Source: Pyrenochaeta sp. MPI-SDFR-AT-0127 (Eukaryota > Ascomycota > Dothideomycetes > Pleosporales > Cucurbitariaceae). From it: a DNA stretch of 64,000 nt. Below the pieces are notes generated by a model. The model had not been told where the DNA came from. It did no database searches and saw only the letters and a list, made by a program, of their open reading frames with translations. Positions within the stretch are counted from its first letter, which is position 1. Every line of letters starts with the position of its first letter. This document shows positions 21,548 to 32,324 of this stretch, piece by piece. Made by a program: the position numbers and the translations under genes. The stretch is from NCBI GenBank assembly GCA_020747015.1, contig JAGTJM010000057.1, positions 151,057 to 215,056 on the forward strand, read 5' to 3'.

Positions 21548-22541
21548 ATGCCGTACAACAATACCCCAATTACGCCTTCCAAAGAGGTCACCGGCCATGT
21601 TTCGCTCCCTCGTAAGTACTATCACTTCACTATTCATTTCTCGTATCGCATTACCTGTCGGCCACTTCATGAATCCCGCAAGTATTCTCTGGCCGCTTCT
21701 TGTGCGCCATCCTGCCACAGATTTATTTCAAGTTGCAAAATGTCACTCTGCCCTCTTGCTTTACCCCGCTGCGTCTGCGCCCTCTGTATCATGCCTTCGG
21801 TCCTCAGTCGACCCCACATACATCAATAATGACATGAAATGAGCCATCATACTGACCCCCACCTCAGTTGCCCGCGTCCAGAAAATCATCCAAGCCGACC
21901 CTGAGCGCCTCACAACCTCCAAAAATGCCGCCTTTGCCATTGCCCTCGCGACAGAAATGTTCATCCAACATCTCGCAACCACAACCCATAACGTCGTAAA
22001 GGCGGAGCGCAAGCCCAGGCGGAACATCCAGTATCGCGATGTGAGCAGTGCGATTGCAAAGACGGACAACTTGGAGTTTCTTGTAGACGTCGTGCCCAAG
22101 ACGACAACATTTAAAGAGTTCAAGAAGAAGCAGGAGGAGAAGGAACGAGCTAAGGGGAAGGAGAAGGAAAAGGAGAAGGAGAGCAAGGAGGGTGCGAATG
22201 GGCAGACGAATGGCGATGGAAAGCCTTCACCCAGCGCTGGAGTTGATCGCCCGCTTGAGGAGGTTCTGAATGGAGCTGCTCAGGATGTACCGGCGCAGAA
22301 TGGCAATGGCAGCCTCACGGCGCCCCCTCTTGTAGGGAAACCAGAAGAGATACCAGATGCGATGGAGGTAGACGCTGCACCAGCGCCTGCACCAGAGCGT
22401 GTAGAAGATAGCGAACCAGAGGACGATGCCGCAGCAATGCAGATCGAGATGGAGATGCGCGGTCCGCCACGACCGATTCCAAACGCAAGTCCGGAGATTC
22501 GACGGACATCTGGGTTCACAGCCATCAACGGCACGAGATAG
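21548..22541 (+). CDS. histone-fold protein, Dpb3/POLE4/CHRAC-like (2 exons)
   Basis: Exon 1 (21548-21611) encodes a short N-terminus ending in VSLP. A 256-nt intron follows (GTAAGT donor, CTGAC branch site, CTCAG acceptor), then exon 2 (21868-22541); total 245 aa. The histone fold (about residues 20-100) begins at SLPLARVQKIIQADPE and includes the stretches KNAAFAIALATEMFIQHLA, RRNIQYRDVSSAIA and LEFLVDVVP. This is the pattern of the NF-YC-like small subunits of DNA polymerase epsilon and of CHRAC/ISW2-type remodelers. The second half is low-complexity: a Lys/Glu run around 110-135, then an acidic Pro/Ala-rich region. Known role of the family: a dimer with a Dpb4-type partner binds DNA and aids processive replication and silencing. 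Assignment to Dpb3 rather than another NF-YC-like protein is probable but not certain. It is convergent with the macro-domain gene, 183 bases apart. Confidence 0.82.
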
Positions 22542-22724
22542 GCCGGTAGTGGGGGCTGCGGTGTGATATTTTGGCGTTTGATGAGCTGCGGCATTGCATA
22601 TGGCGTTTGGAAGATATCATGGGATGGCGCCGCGCTGTACAGGATAAGAGGACAGTGTTTTTTGATTAAATAATCTCGTTTGTATTGAGAAAACTCGTCG
22701 AAACATTTCATACAGTGTGAAAGA

Positions 22725-23525
22725 TCAGGGCTCCCAAACATCCACATCCGTTCGCCAGCCCTCCTGCGCTTCGATGCTCTCAAGCGCCTCTGCTGTCTTT
22801 TCCCAGGGTACGCTGAATAACCCAGCATTGATCTTGCACATCCTAACCTCACTCACCCCCTCCCTACTTCCCTCTTCGTTCGCCAGCCTCACCAGCTCCA
22901 GCAGCATCTGCATTGCTGGGCCTGTATTCTTCACGATCTGCTCAGGCTTGGCCTTTGCCTTGCCATACTTTGCACTAGTAAACAGACATCCAATCCAATG
23001 GCTTTTCCCAGCATCGACTGGAGGGATGAGCAGTGCTGTCCCGGTGGGTATAGGATTGGATCGCGGGTCGTGCTCCTTGATGCAAAAGTTTCGATAGATG
23101 ACGTAGGCCTTGGGATACCGGTCCCGAAATGCTCGTGCTATGCCGGCACCCCACGAGCCTTGGGTGTTACAAGCATGGATTAGGAGGCTGTTCTTGGGCG
23201 CGCCGCCAAATAAATCGCCCTTGTGAACAGTTAGGGAAACTGTGTTCAGCTTGTCCTTTGTCTTGTCTGGGCTTTTCGGGACCCAGCCAGCAGGCAAGTT
23301 GTTGGAGGAATAGTGCGTTGGTGTATCTACTGCAGTTGGTTTGATGTTGCGCTTTTTATCTGCAGGAGGAGAGCCTGAACTCGGCCTCTTGCCTTTGCCC
23401 TTGTCTTGTTGTTTTGCGGACTCGGCAGCTGGAACTTTCTCGGCAGGATCGGCATCACTCTTTTCGTTCTCCTCTTGTTTTGGCTGGAAGAAAGTGGCGA
23501 TATTGCCGTCGCGTTTGGGGGGCAT
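22725..23525 (-). CDS. macro-domain protein, Poa1-like ADP-ribose 1''-phosphate phosphatase
   Basis: One exon of 266 aa starts at ATG 23525. Residues 1-90 are charged and low-complexity. The macro domain occupies about 95-260: KGDLFGGAPKNSLLIHACN, then GSWGAGIARAFRDRYPKAY with the Gly-rich ligand loop, GTALLIPP, WIGCLFTS, and a final helix-strand unit ending in VDVWEP. Yeast Poa1 removes the 1''-phosphate from ADP-ribose produced during tRNA splicing. This protein has an added N-terminal tail, and Poa1-like is the closest family I can name. The tail contains IATFFQPK at residues 9-16, which resembles the hydrophobic half of a PCNA-interaction motif. The gene is divergent from the Rieske gene. 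Confidence 0.85.
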   Translation of the reverse strand: MPPKRDGNIATFFQPKQEENEKSDADPAEKVPAAESAKQQDKGKGKRPSSGSPPADKKRNIKPTAVDTPTHYSSNNLPAGWVPKSPDKTKDKLNTVSLTVHKGDLFGGAPKNSLLIHACNTQGSWGAGIARAFRDRYPKAYVIYRNFCIKEHDPRSNPIPTGTALLIPPVDAGKSHWIGCLFTSAKYGKAKAKPEQIVKNTGPAMQMLLELVRLANEEGSREGVSEVRMCKINAGLFSVPWEKTAEALESIEAQEGWRTDVDVWEP

Positions 23526-24272
23526 GCTTTAATATTTGGTCTCCTTGTTATGGCAGTCTACAAACGGTGGGAGTAATCTAGGACTGCCGTATTGGGCTGT
23601 GCTGCTACATATGTAACTGAAAGTGAGTCACTCCCAGAGATGGTGTCGGTGGAAATTCCGAGGCCGCCCTTCACGTCGCCCTTTTGGAAGGGTCAATATA
23701 TATAGGTGATTCGCTACCTTGTTGATAGTGAAAGGCGGACGCAGCCACAAGTAAGGGTGGTTGATAGATACCCCGAGTTCCGACCAATGGCCTAGGCAGC
23801 CACTGTTGCTTCGGCTGTCGTAGTCAGCTACAATTTGAGTGAAGTCGACAAATGTATGTGAGGCTGCTAGTGCCTACGATTGAGATGCCAGACGAATAGC
23901 GTTGAATTTCCATCCGTACTGTGCGATGATAGACATAGAAGCAGAAAGTGATGCCTTCGTGCTCTATACATCTCTGTACGACCCTAGGTGGCTACAGCTG
24001 TACAACTGCTCAAACAATACTCTAGAGTTGAAAGGCTTCAGATTAATCGTGATCTACATCCACTAGACGGTAAATGTACTGAAGTACATGTTCAAGTTCA
24101 CGACCGATGACGCTCAAGTTGATGTTCGCTGCTGGCCGGCCCACGGCAGCCAATCAAAAGCCGCCTGAATAAGACGACCGCTCCTGCCCGGCCAAAACTT
24201 CAACATCGAACCTCACCTGCCCAGCTCCCTCCCCATCAACGACACCGTCACCCCCGCCCACCCGCGTCCACG
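23526..24272. promoter_or_regulatory. divergent promoter region, macro-domain gene / Rieske gene
   Basis: These 747 bases separate two divergent starts. An alternating TATATATA tract lies at about 23697-23704, roughly 170 bases upstream of the macro-domain start. A CCAATCA box lies at 24150-24156, about 120 bases upstream of the Rieske start. CT-rich sequence with Pro-like CCC runs precedes the Rieske ATG, as in many fungal core promoters. Confidence 0.5.
24150..24156 (+). promoter_or_regulatory. CCAAT box (HAP/CBC-type) upstream of the Rieske gene
   Basis: CCAATCA on the plus strand, 117 bases before the start codon. In ascomycetes the CCAAT-binding complex (Hap2/3/5 in yeast, CBC/HapX in filamentous fungi) controls respiratory and iron-dependent genes. 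The Rieske protein is both, so function is plausible. The motif itself is seen; binding is inference. Confidence 0.5.
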
Positions 24273-25250
24273 ATGCCCGCCCTCGCCAACACCACCCGTG
24301 CGATCGCACGCTCATGGACAGCTCACCAATTGCCCATTGCCCGGGCTGGCTGCACCGCCATGCAGACCCGACAGGCCTCGGCCTCCTCGTTCGACAGCCC
24401 GTTCAAAGGCAGCTCCGACACGACCAAGATCCCCTCGTTCGCTGCATACAGGAATAAGGGAGGCGAGACCGGACCAAAGGTTTTCCAGTACTTCATGGTC
24501 GGCACGATGGGTGCGCTCTCCGCACTTGGCGCGAAGGCGACTGTACAGGGTACGTCCTTTACATCTGCACATAGCTTGGGAGAAGGCGAGAAACCATTGG
24601 GAATATGATTTATGGGGCTGTGGAAGCTTTAGGAGAGCAATTGGCCATTTTGGGGATGATATGGGAGCGTAGCGTGATGAAGACGGGATGGGCTAACATT
24701 CCCGCGCAACAGATTTCCTCGTCAACATGTCCGCCTCCGCCGACGTTTTGGCTCAGGCCAAGGTGGAAATTGATCTCGCTGCCATCCCCGAGGGCAAGAA
24801 CGTACGTTATAACCTCGCGCATTGGACATTGAGCACAGTGAGCTGATAGAGAGCAGGTCATTATCAAGTGGCGAGGCAAGCCTGTCTTCATCCGACACCG
24901 TACCGAGAGCGAAATCAAAGAAGCCGACGAGACCAAGTGGGAGTCCCTCCGTGACCCTCAGCCCGATTCCGACCGTGTCAAGCAGCCAGAGTGGTTGATC
25001 ATGTTGGGTACGCTCTCCACACTGCATTGAATATGCACTAGCATAAAACAGGAAGCTAACAGCAGCAGGTGTTTGCACCCATCTCGGTTGTGTGCCCATT
25101 GGCGAGGCTGGCGACTTTGGTGGCTGGTTCTGCCCTTGCCACGGTTCCCACTACGATATCTCTGGCCGCATAAGAAAGGGACCTGCCCCGCTCAACCTCG
25201 AGGTTCCGCAATACGACTTCCCCGAGGAGGGCAAGGTTGTCATTGGTTAA
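24273..25250 (+). CDS. RIP1: Rieske iron-sulfur subunit of cytochrome bc1 (complex III), 4 exons
   Basis: Exons are 24273-24549, 24713-24801, 24857-25007 and 25069-25250, giving 232 aa, the normal size. The introns are 163, 55 and 61 nt with GTACGN donors, and all joins keep frame. The first 30 or so residues are Arg/Ala-rich, a mitochondrial leader. A membrane segment (VFQYFMVGTMGALSALGAKA) is followed by the flexible neck DFLVNMSASADV. The cluster-binding motifs are CTHLGC (Cys175, His177) and CPCHGS (Cys194, His197), with Cys180 and Cys196 placed for the stabilising disulfide. The end GPAPLNLEVPQYDF is the usual proline-loop region. The protein passes electrons from ubiquinol to cytochrome c1 in the inner mitochondrial membrane. 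A CCAAT box sits in its promoter. Confidence 0.96.
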
Positions 25251-25431
25251 GCAGTTCAATTGTAAAGTTACAGAGGTGACGGGAGGTCGCAGGCTGTGTC
25301 AATAGGAGCGAGCATCACCTTTTCCTTTTGGTTTCTTTATAGATTCGGCTTGTGTGCGTATGAAATGTAACACCAGTAGAATCGTTCAAGTGCATCTTTT
25401 GGGTATTGTTGCATGACAACTATTCAATTCC

Positions 25432-26411
25432 TTACTGCCCACTCAGAAAGCTCTTTACACCTTCCACGGCGCCCTCAAATTTACCGGCCTCGATGAGTAC
25501 TAGATGCCCCTTCGGCCTGACTCCCAGCTCCTGGAACGCCCTCTTGCTATCGCTCGCACCCTCGTCAACAGGTGTATCATACTCGAAGCTGGCGTGCCCC
25601 AACGCATGCTTATGCAGCACTTCATCCTCAGGGTGGAAGTAGAACGTCTCTCCTTCCTCGCTACCCTTCTTGTTCTTTTTCTTGCTAGGTGGTTGGGCAT
25701 CATTGGAAGGCAGGCTCGACGCGACTTCCGAGTAGCATTTTGAGAGCACAAGGTAGTGTGTGAAAGCATAGGGTTCATTCTCAGAAACCGCCCATTGGAT
25801 CTCCTCGAGAAGCATGGTGTACATTGGAGGCACGATTTCGTGGGGCATGTTTATGAAGCGTTCGGTCAAGATGAGGCCAACTTGCGCCTGTGGTGATTCG
25901 AGGAGCGCCGGGAGCGTCGGGAGTGCAGATGACTTTTTGGAGAGGTATTGTGTGAGGTCTTTGATGACTTTCTTGTCCTAGTCGTTGTGTTAGCTTATAG
26001 ACTTGGTGTGTAGTAGGGAAACCCATACCTTGTGTGTCGTAAGGTTCAAGACTGTGAGAAACGCATATGGATCTGTCTCATTGCCGTCGACTTTGACTGT
26101 GCTTCCAAGCAGTGGTTGCGACAGGATCAAGTCTGCCAGCTCGGAGAGGTCGAACAGCTGGTTGTCCACATCGAGAAGTTGTCGCAGAAGTGTCTTGAGG
26201 CCGTGAAAGTCTACGGCAGGCTGAGGATCGAACCATTCAAAGTCTACGTTGACCATGTCCATGTCCTGAAAGTTTATTATGAGCTCATGTCGCATAGCAC
26301 AAAGGAATTGTCGCATACCTCGTCACTGTCCGAGTCGTCATTCTGCTGCTTACCCTTGTCTGAAGCATCGGGCAGCTCTTCCGGGTCTCTCTCTGATTTC
26401 CGTTTCACCAT
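25432..26411 (-). CDS. BCP1: Bcp1/BCCIP-family protein (3 exons)
   Basis: Exons are 26411-26319, 26265-26029 and 25977-25432, giving 291 aa, close to the yeast protein. The introns are 53 and 51 nt with GTATGN donors. A short acidic/Lys N-terminus (MVKRKSERDPEELPDASDKG) leads to the family signature VNVDFEWFDPQPAVDFHGLK. The body follows with LLRQLLDVDN, GSTVKVDG, DPYAFLTVLNL, INMPHEIVPPMYTMLLEEI and FYFHPEDEVLHKHA. A basic KKKNKK stretch interrupts the C-terminal half. Yeast Bcp1 is a nuclear chaperone for ribosomal protein Rpl23 (uL14) and is needed for nuclear export of Mss4. The human homologue BCCIP binds BRCA2 and p21. It shares a 218-base promoter with the GMP synthetase gene. Confidence 0.93.
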
Positions 26412-26629
26412 TGTGCATGTGTGGTGTTCTTTGGTGCCGCCGTCGGTATGCTGCAGGAAGAAAGTAACGCGCTCGCGCCGCCGCTATCGATAAAATTTGG
26501 CCCCACCAAAATTTTGCTGCCAGTCACGTAACCCCTCACCACCCACTGGTCCCCTCCCATTTCTCCCTTTTTCTTCTCTCACACTCGTTCACAATCCAAT
26601 TGACCCTTCAAAAGACCAAATATTTCAAC
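26412..26629. promoter_or_regulatory. compact bidirectional promoter BCP1 / GUA1
   Basis: Only 218 bases separate the two divergent start codons. The GUA1 side has a long pyrimidine-rich run (about 26535-26590), then CCAAT at 26596-26600, 30 bases before its ATG. Such CT-rich tracts mark transcription start regions of highly expressed fungal genes. Both neighbours serve growth (ribosome assembly, purine synthesis), so coordinated expression is plausible but inferred. Confidence 0.6.
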
Positions 26630-28306
26630 ATGGCGACCGACGGCTCAGACCCCATTCCCCCACACAAGACCTTCGACACCATCTTGGTCCTCGACTTCGG
26701 CTCCCAATATACCCATCTCATCACTCGACGACTCCGCGAACTCAATGTCTACTCGGAGATGCTGCCATGCAACACCAAGTTGTCTGAGATCCCTTTCAAA
26801 CCCAAGGGCATCATCCTCTCTGGCGGCCCCTACTCCGTCTACGAGAAGGATGCGCCCCATGTCGACCACGCTGTCTTCGAACTCGGCGTACCCATCCTAG
26901 GTATATGCTATGGACTCCAAGAGATGGCCTGGCACTTTGGGAAGAACGCTGGTGTAGCCGCAGGCGAGAAGAGGGAATATGGACATGCAAACCTGAAGGT
27001 GGAGAGCCACAACGGGCATGTGGATCAGCTTTTCAAGGACCTTGGTAACGATCTGGAGGTCTGGATGAGCCACGGCGACAAGCTGAGCCATATGCCCCAA
27101 GACTTCATTACGGTTGCGACCACCACCAACGCGCCATTCGCGGGTATTGCGCACAAGACAAGCAAGTACTATGGCATCCAGTTCCACCCAGAGGTCACGC
27201 ACACACCAAAGGGCAAGATTATTCTGAAGAACTTTGCCGTCGATATCTGCCAAGCAAAGACAGACTGGACTATGGGCAAGTTCGTTGACCAGGAGATTAC
27301 GCGTATCAGGAAGCTAGTGGGCGACAAGGGACAAGTCATTGGCGCTGTCAGCGGAGGTGTTGACTCGACTGTCGCAGCAAAGCTGATGAAGGAGGCCATT
27401 GGCGACCGCTTCCACGCCGTCATGGTTGATAACGGTGTGCTGAGACTAAACGAGGCTATCCAAGTCAAGGAGACCCTCGAGAAAGGCCTAGGCATAAACC
27501 TCACGGTCATCGACGCGTCCGACCTCTTCCTCGACCGCCTCGCTGGCATCACTGACAACCCTGAGCAAAAGCGTAAAGTTATCGGCAACACCTTCATTGA
27601 GGTTTTCCAACAACAAGCCAAGAAGATTGCCGCCGAGGCCCACGCCTCGTCCAATGCTGGCGAGATTGAGTGGCTGCTCCAGGGCACTCTCTACCCAGAC
27701 GTCATTGAGTCTCTCTCCTTCAAGGGACCCTCTCAGACTATCAAGACCCATCACAATGTTGGTGGCCTCCCAGCGAACATGAACCTCAAACTCATCGAGC
27801 CTCTGCGTGAGCTCTTCAAGGATGAAGTTCGTGAGCTCGGCAAGGAGCTTGGTATCCCAGAGGAGCTCGTCTGGCGACACCCTTTCCCAGGCCCAGGTAT
27901 CGCTATCCGTATCCTTGGGGAAGTTACTCGCGAGCAGGTCCGCATTGCGCGGGAAGCTGACTTCATCTTCATTGAGGAGATCAGGAAGGCCGGCCTCTAC
28001 AGGAATATCAGCCAGGCATTTGCGGCACTTCTGCCAGTCAAGGCCGTGGGTGTTATGGGAGATAAGCGGGTGCACGACCAGGTCATTGCACTGAGGGCAG
28101 TGGAGACGACCGACTTCATGACCGCGGATTGGTATCCGTTTGATGGAGAGTTTTTGAAGAGGGTCAGCCGGAGGATTGTGAATGAAGTCAATGGTGTCTG
28201 TCGGGTCGTGTATGACAGTAAGTCTCAGGTTTTCCTATCATAGTTTGACTGCTCGCTAACATTCTCAGTCACCAGCAAGCCTCCTGGCACCATCGAGATG
28301 GAGTAG
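26630..28306 (+). CDS. GUA1: GMP synthase (glutamine-hydrolysing), 2 exons
   Basis: Exon 1 is 26630-28217 and exon 2 is 28269-28306; the 51-nt intron (GTAAGT ... GCTAAC ... CTCAG) splits off only the last 12 codons; 541 aa, the usual size. The N-terminal class I glutamine amidotransferase begins ILVLDFGSQYTHLI, with the nucleophile Cys93 in GICYGLQ and His/Glu in FHPEVTHT. The ATP pyrophosphatase loop is SGGVDST (about 241-247). The dimerisation domain includes HPFPGPGIAIRILGE, and the C-terminus is KPPGTIEME. The enzyme aminates XMP to GMP using glutamine and ATP, the last step of guanine nucleotide synthesis in the cytosol. ATG 26630 was chosen because the protein then starts as expected (MATDGSDPIPPHKTFD). 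Confidence 0.97.
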
Positions 28307-28981
28307 GCGGGTGCGCCTTGGCGACATTGCCTGTTGGAGGGTTTACGAATAGGCTAGATCTGGCTCATGAGATACTTGGCTTCGCATACGAATAGATGAT
28401 AGACTTTGATGATACCCTGCTTGACTACTGTTTAGTCATTAGAAATGAAATAGGATACGATTCCATAACGAAGTGCTGTCGGAGTCATGTGAAACGGGTA
28501 TGGTGATGTCGGACGGCTGTCCGAATTTTTGAACGCTTTTTTCTGCGGTCTCCCATTTTGAGATAGCTGTGGGAGCATGCTGTAAGAATATGAGGGCAAA
28601 TTATGGTTTCGTTGTTGCTTGAGGAATTTATTTGGTATTCTTGTGACGGTGTTTCAAAGTCAAAATGTGGACGTTCAATTTGCAGACCAAGATAATAGAG
28701 AAACTTCAAGATGGTCTGGATGGCATCTAGGTCTCGAATAAATTTTAATTGTTCGAATTTTTATCTCTTCGTATGTTCTGTATATCTTCTACGAAGATTG
28801 AACTTTCGACTCTCCATGCGCAATAATGTGGCGCACAGCTGTGGCGGTGCAGCTATCGGACTTCCGAGACGTAGATCTGGGGGAGCTGCAGCTGTCGACT
28901 ACATGCAAGTTCCACGACAATAAGTCTCTAACGACCTCTCTATACTTCGTCAACCTCGCCAGACGATACACCAACAATGCG
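28307..28981. other. intergenic region between GUA1 and the CLC gene
   Basis: It contains the 3' end of GUA1 and the promoter and 5' leader of the CLC gene. An in-frame ATG at 28826 could extend the CLC protein by 52 residues; that segment lacks family features and is treated here as leader. No other element was seen. Confidence 0.4.
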
Positions 28982-31706
28982 ATGAACCGCACGTCATCGT
29001 CGCAGTCTCGTCCGCGACGACCCTCTCAACCCCAGCCCTCACGCTCGACATCTTTCACACCCTCCCTCCGCCGGCGCAACACCAACCACAGCATCCAATC
29101 CGACTTCTCCGCCGATCTCGAAACAGCTGATGCTACTCAAACCGACCATGTTATTGTAGAAGAGATAGCAGAGATAAAACGCTATGAAGACTTTACAACT
29201 ATAGACTGGGTGCAAGACGCCGCGCGAGAGCAACTGCGGCGGAAAGCACGGCGGAAAGCACGCTCCAATATTGGTGCTGGGCATAATGGAAGAGCAGGAA
29301 AAGTGTGGATGCTAGGAAGGGGCAAGGGGAAGTGGAGGAGAAAGATTGCAGAGGCGTATGATGCAGGACAAGCGTGGATCGTCGTCACACTCGTCGGTGC
29401 TGCCATAGGCTTGAATGCTGCGTTCCTCAACATTGTGACGGAATGGCTGAGTGACATTAAACTCGGACACTGCACCACGGCCTTCTACCTCAACGAAAGC
29501 TTCTGCTGCTGGGGCGCTGAGGGCGGATGTGCAGAGTGGAAGCGCTGGAGCCCTGGCTTCTGGCCTGTCAACTACGTCGTATATATTCTGTTCGCAGGCG
29601 TATTCGCAGCGACTGCTGCAAGACTGGTCAAAAGCTTTGCGCCTTACGCCGCTGGTTCTGGCATCTCGGAAATGAAATGCATTATTGCAGGTTTCGTGAT
29701 GAAAGGCTTCCTCGGCGCTACCACGCTCTTCATCAAATCGATTGGCCTCCCTCTCGCTATCGCATCTGGGCTGTCTGTTGGAAAAGAGGGGCCTAGTGTG
29801 CATTATGCCGTCTGCACGGGCAATGTTATCAGTAGGTTCTTTGACAAGTATAGGAGGAATGCATCGAAGACGAGGGAGATCTTGAGTGCCAGTGCGGCGG
29901 CAGGTGTGGGTGTGGCGTTTGGAAGTCCAATCGGGGGTGTTTTGTTCAGCTTAGAGGAGATGAGCAATCATTTTCCCTTGAAGACGCTGTGGAGGAGTTA
30001 CTTTTGTGCGTTGGTTGCGACAGCTGTGCTCGCGGTAAGTGATCGCTGCACGCACGCGTCTCCGAAGCCGATGAGCTCACATTATGCAGGCAATGAACCC
30101 TTTTCGCACAGGTCAACTCGTCATGTTCCAAGTGCACTATGATCGCTCATGGCACTTCTTCGAGATACTTTTCTACCTCATCATCGGCGCGTTTGGTGGT
30201 CTCTACGGTGCCTTTGTCATCAAATGGAACCTGAAGATGCAGGTCTTCCGCAAGAAGTACCTGTCTCTATACCCCATTACGGAAGCTGTCACGTTGGCTG
30301 TGCTTACGGCGGTGATTTGCTATCCGAACATGTTTCTCAGAATCGACATGACGGAGAGCATGGAGATTTTGTTCCAGGAGTGCAAAGAAGGTTCGGACTA
30401 TGATCAACTTTGCGACCGTGACGAGCGGTGGCATATGATCAGCACTCTTGCTATTGCAACGATAATCCGCACGCTTCTTGTCGTAATATCCTTTGGCTGC
30501 AAAGTTCCCGCTGGAATCTTTGTTCCGTCCATGGCGGTTGGAGCAGCGTTCGGCCGTATGGTAGGCATATTCGTCCAACACATTCACGAAAGCTTCCCGA
30601 ACTCAGCCTTCTTCGCTGCGTGCGAACCAGACGGGCCATGCATCACACCAGGGACCTATGCATTCCTCGGCGCCGCAGCGGCACTGAGTGGGATCATGCA
30701 CATCACCGTCTCCGTTGTGGTCATCATGTTTGAGATTACTGGTGCATTGACATACATCCTCCCTACCATGATCGTTGTTGGCGTCACAAAAGCAGTCAGC
30801 GAGCGCTTTGGTCACGGTGGTATTGCAGATCGAATGATATATCTCAACGGCTATCCCTTCCTCGACAACAAGGAAGAACATAGCTTTGGTGTACCCGTCT
30901 CACAAGTCATGGCGTCGCATGTCGTATGTCTTTTGGCAACGGGCATGGAACTGAAGCAGATGGAGCGTCTCGTAAACGAGAATATATACCAGGGCTACCC
31001 TATTGTCGAGAACATGGACAACAAGACACTCGTAGGCTATATTGGCCGCACAGAGCTACGGTACGCCATCGACCGCGCGAAGAAAGATCAGCTTGCTCCA
31101 GGACATGCAAAGTGCTCTTTCGCGTCCTTCATTGGCCACCAGGAGTCCCGAACACCTAGCTCTACGATGCCGAGCATAACGTTCGATACCATACCCGCTA
31201 CATCGTCTTCTCTCAACATCGACTTCAGTCGGTACATTGACCCCACCCCACTTACCGTGCACCCTCGCCTACCCCTCGAGACTGTCATGGAACTCTTCAA
31301 GAGGATGGGCCCGCGTGTTATTCTCATTGAATACCGCGGTCGCCTTACTGGCTTGGTGACGGTCAAGGATTGCCTAAAGTATCAGTTCAAAGTCGAGGCT
31401 GGGCATGGCGGTGGCGGTGCTGGAGGCGGAGAAGAGGGCATGGAGAGGGTTTTTGGGGTATTGAAGAGTGTGGCCATGTGGGTTGATGGATGGCTGGGGG
31501 CGGCGAGGAGGGGGGTGGGTATTGGGCGAGGTGGAGAGGTCAGGCTGGTCAGTCCTACTACACGCGAGCCGAACAGGGGAGATAGGAGAGAGGAGGATGA
31601 TGCATTTGCTGTGGGTGATGAGGATGAGGATGGTGATGGTGCTGGTGATGGTGCAGAGTTGGGAAGAGGCGTTGAACTGGACGATCGACGGACAGGTGTA
31701 CGATAG
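28982..31706 (+). CDS. CLC-family chloride channel / Cl-/H+ exchanger (Gef1/ClC-3 type), 2 exons
   Basis: Exon 1 is 28982-30034 and exon 2 is 30090-31706; the 55-nt intron (GTAAGT ... TGCAG) is phase 0; 889 aa. The cytosolic N-terminus (about 1-130) is Ser/Arg-rich. The pore region has GSGISEMKCI (Gef1-like variant of GSGIPE), GKEGPSVH with the gating glutamate (Glu269), and GSPIGGVLFSLEEMSNHFPLKTLWRS, whose second Glu fits an exchanger's proton glutamate. CKVPAGIFVPSMAVGA and ITGALTYILPTMI complete the conserved core. Two CBS domains follow (about VSQVMASHVVCL, and PLTVHPRLPLETVMELFK to GLVTVKDCLKYQ). After them comes a Gly-rich linker and an acidic, low-complexity tail of about 100 residues. 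Gef1/ClC-3 proteins acidify Golgi, endosome or vacuole lumens and affect copper and iron handling. The start at 28982 is a choice; an upstream in-frame ATG exists. Confidence 0.93.
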
Positions 31707-32324
31707 TTTATTAGCCAGTGTGGAACGCGATATTCCTCTGACGTCTTGCGCATGAACAGTTGGGTGAACTCCACGTGCGTGTGTGTAAGGGTATGACTCT
31801 ACTGTTGAATTATGGCAATCATAATCCAGGGCAGAAATTGTGGGCCCGACCTTAGCCCCATGCTACGTACCTGATGTGCTGTCACTGGGTGGTCGTCAGT
31901 TGTCTTGACATGCTGATCGAAAGACCGGTAGTGCTGTTGAGTGCGAGTACACAGATCATCCACGACTGGCAAACACACTGCAGGCACGCGGCCACGACCT
32001 CCGCACTTCCTCCACATCTTGTGCAATCGTTGCAGAGCGTCTCAGCACCAGCGCACCAATCAAAGCAGAATCGCTCCGCACCCCTGCGGCGTTGCCAAGC
32101 GCGGGAGTGAGCCAGTCGGGTAAGCGTGCACGGCCGCGTAGAGCGACGCATCGACGCGACTTTCTTGTGGATTCTGGACAGCAACTCGCATCATCACTTG
32201 CGGCCGACTCCCCCTACTCCTCGCCCTTCTAGTACCCAGCTCTAGAGCCTCCCCGTCCCTTCCACACCTCCCCGGAAGCGTGGGACCACATGTCTCCCCC
32301 CAACAGAAGCGATAAACAGTCAAC
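31707..32324. promoter_or_regulatory. promoter region of the dynein heavy chain gene
   Basis: 618 bases between the CLC stop and the dynein start. A CCAATCA box is at 32056-32062, about 265 bases upstream of the ATG. The segment close to the ATG is rich in CCC and CT runs. No other site was assigned. Confidence 0.4.

Noticed and set aside
22280..22852. 190-codon minus-strand frame overlapping the histone-fold gene and the macro-domain gene end
   Set aside because: It is antisense to two well-supported genes and its sequence is their complement's low-complexity pattern.
29640..29680. Serine in place of proline in the CLC selectivity motif (GSGIS)
   Set aside because: This is the usual form in Gef1-type fungal CLC proteins, so it is not a defect.
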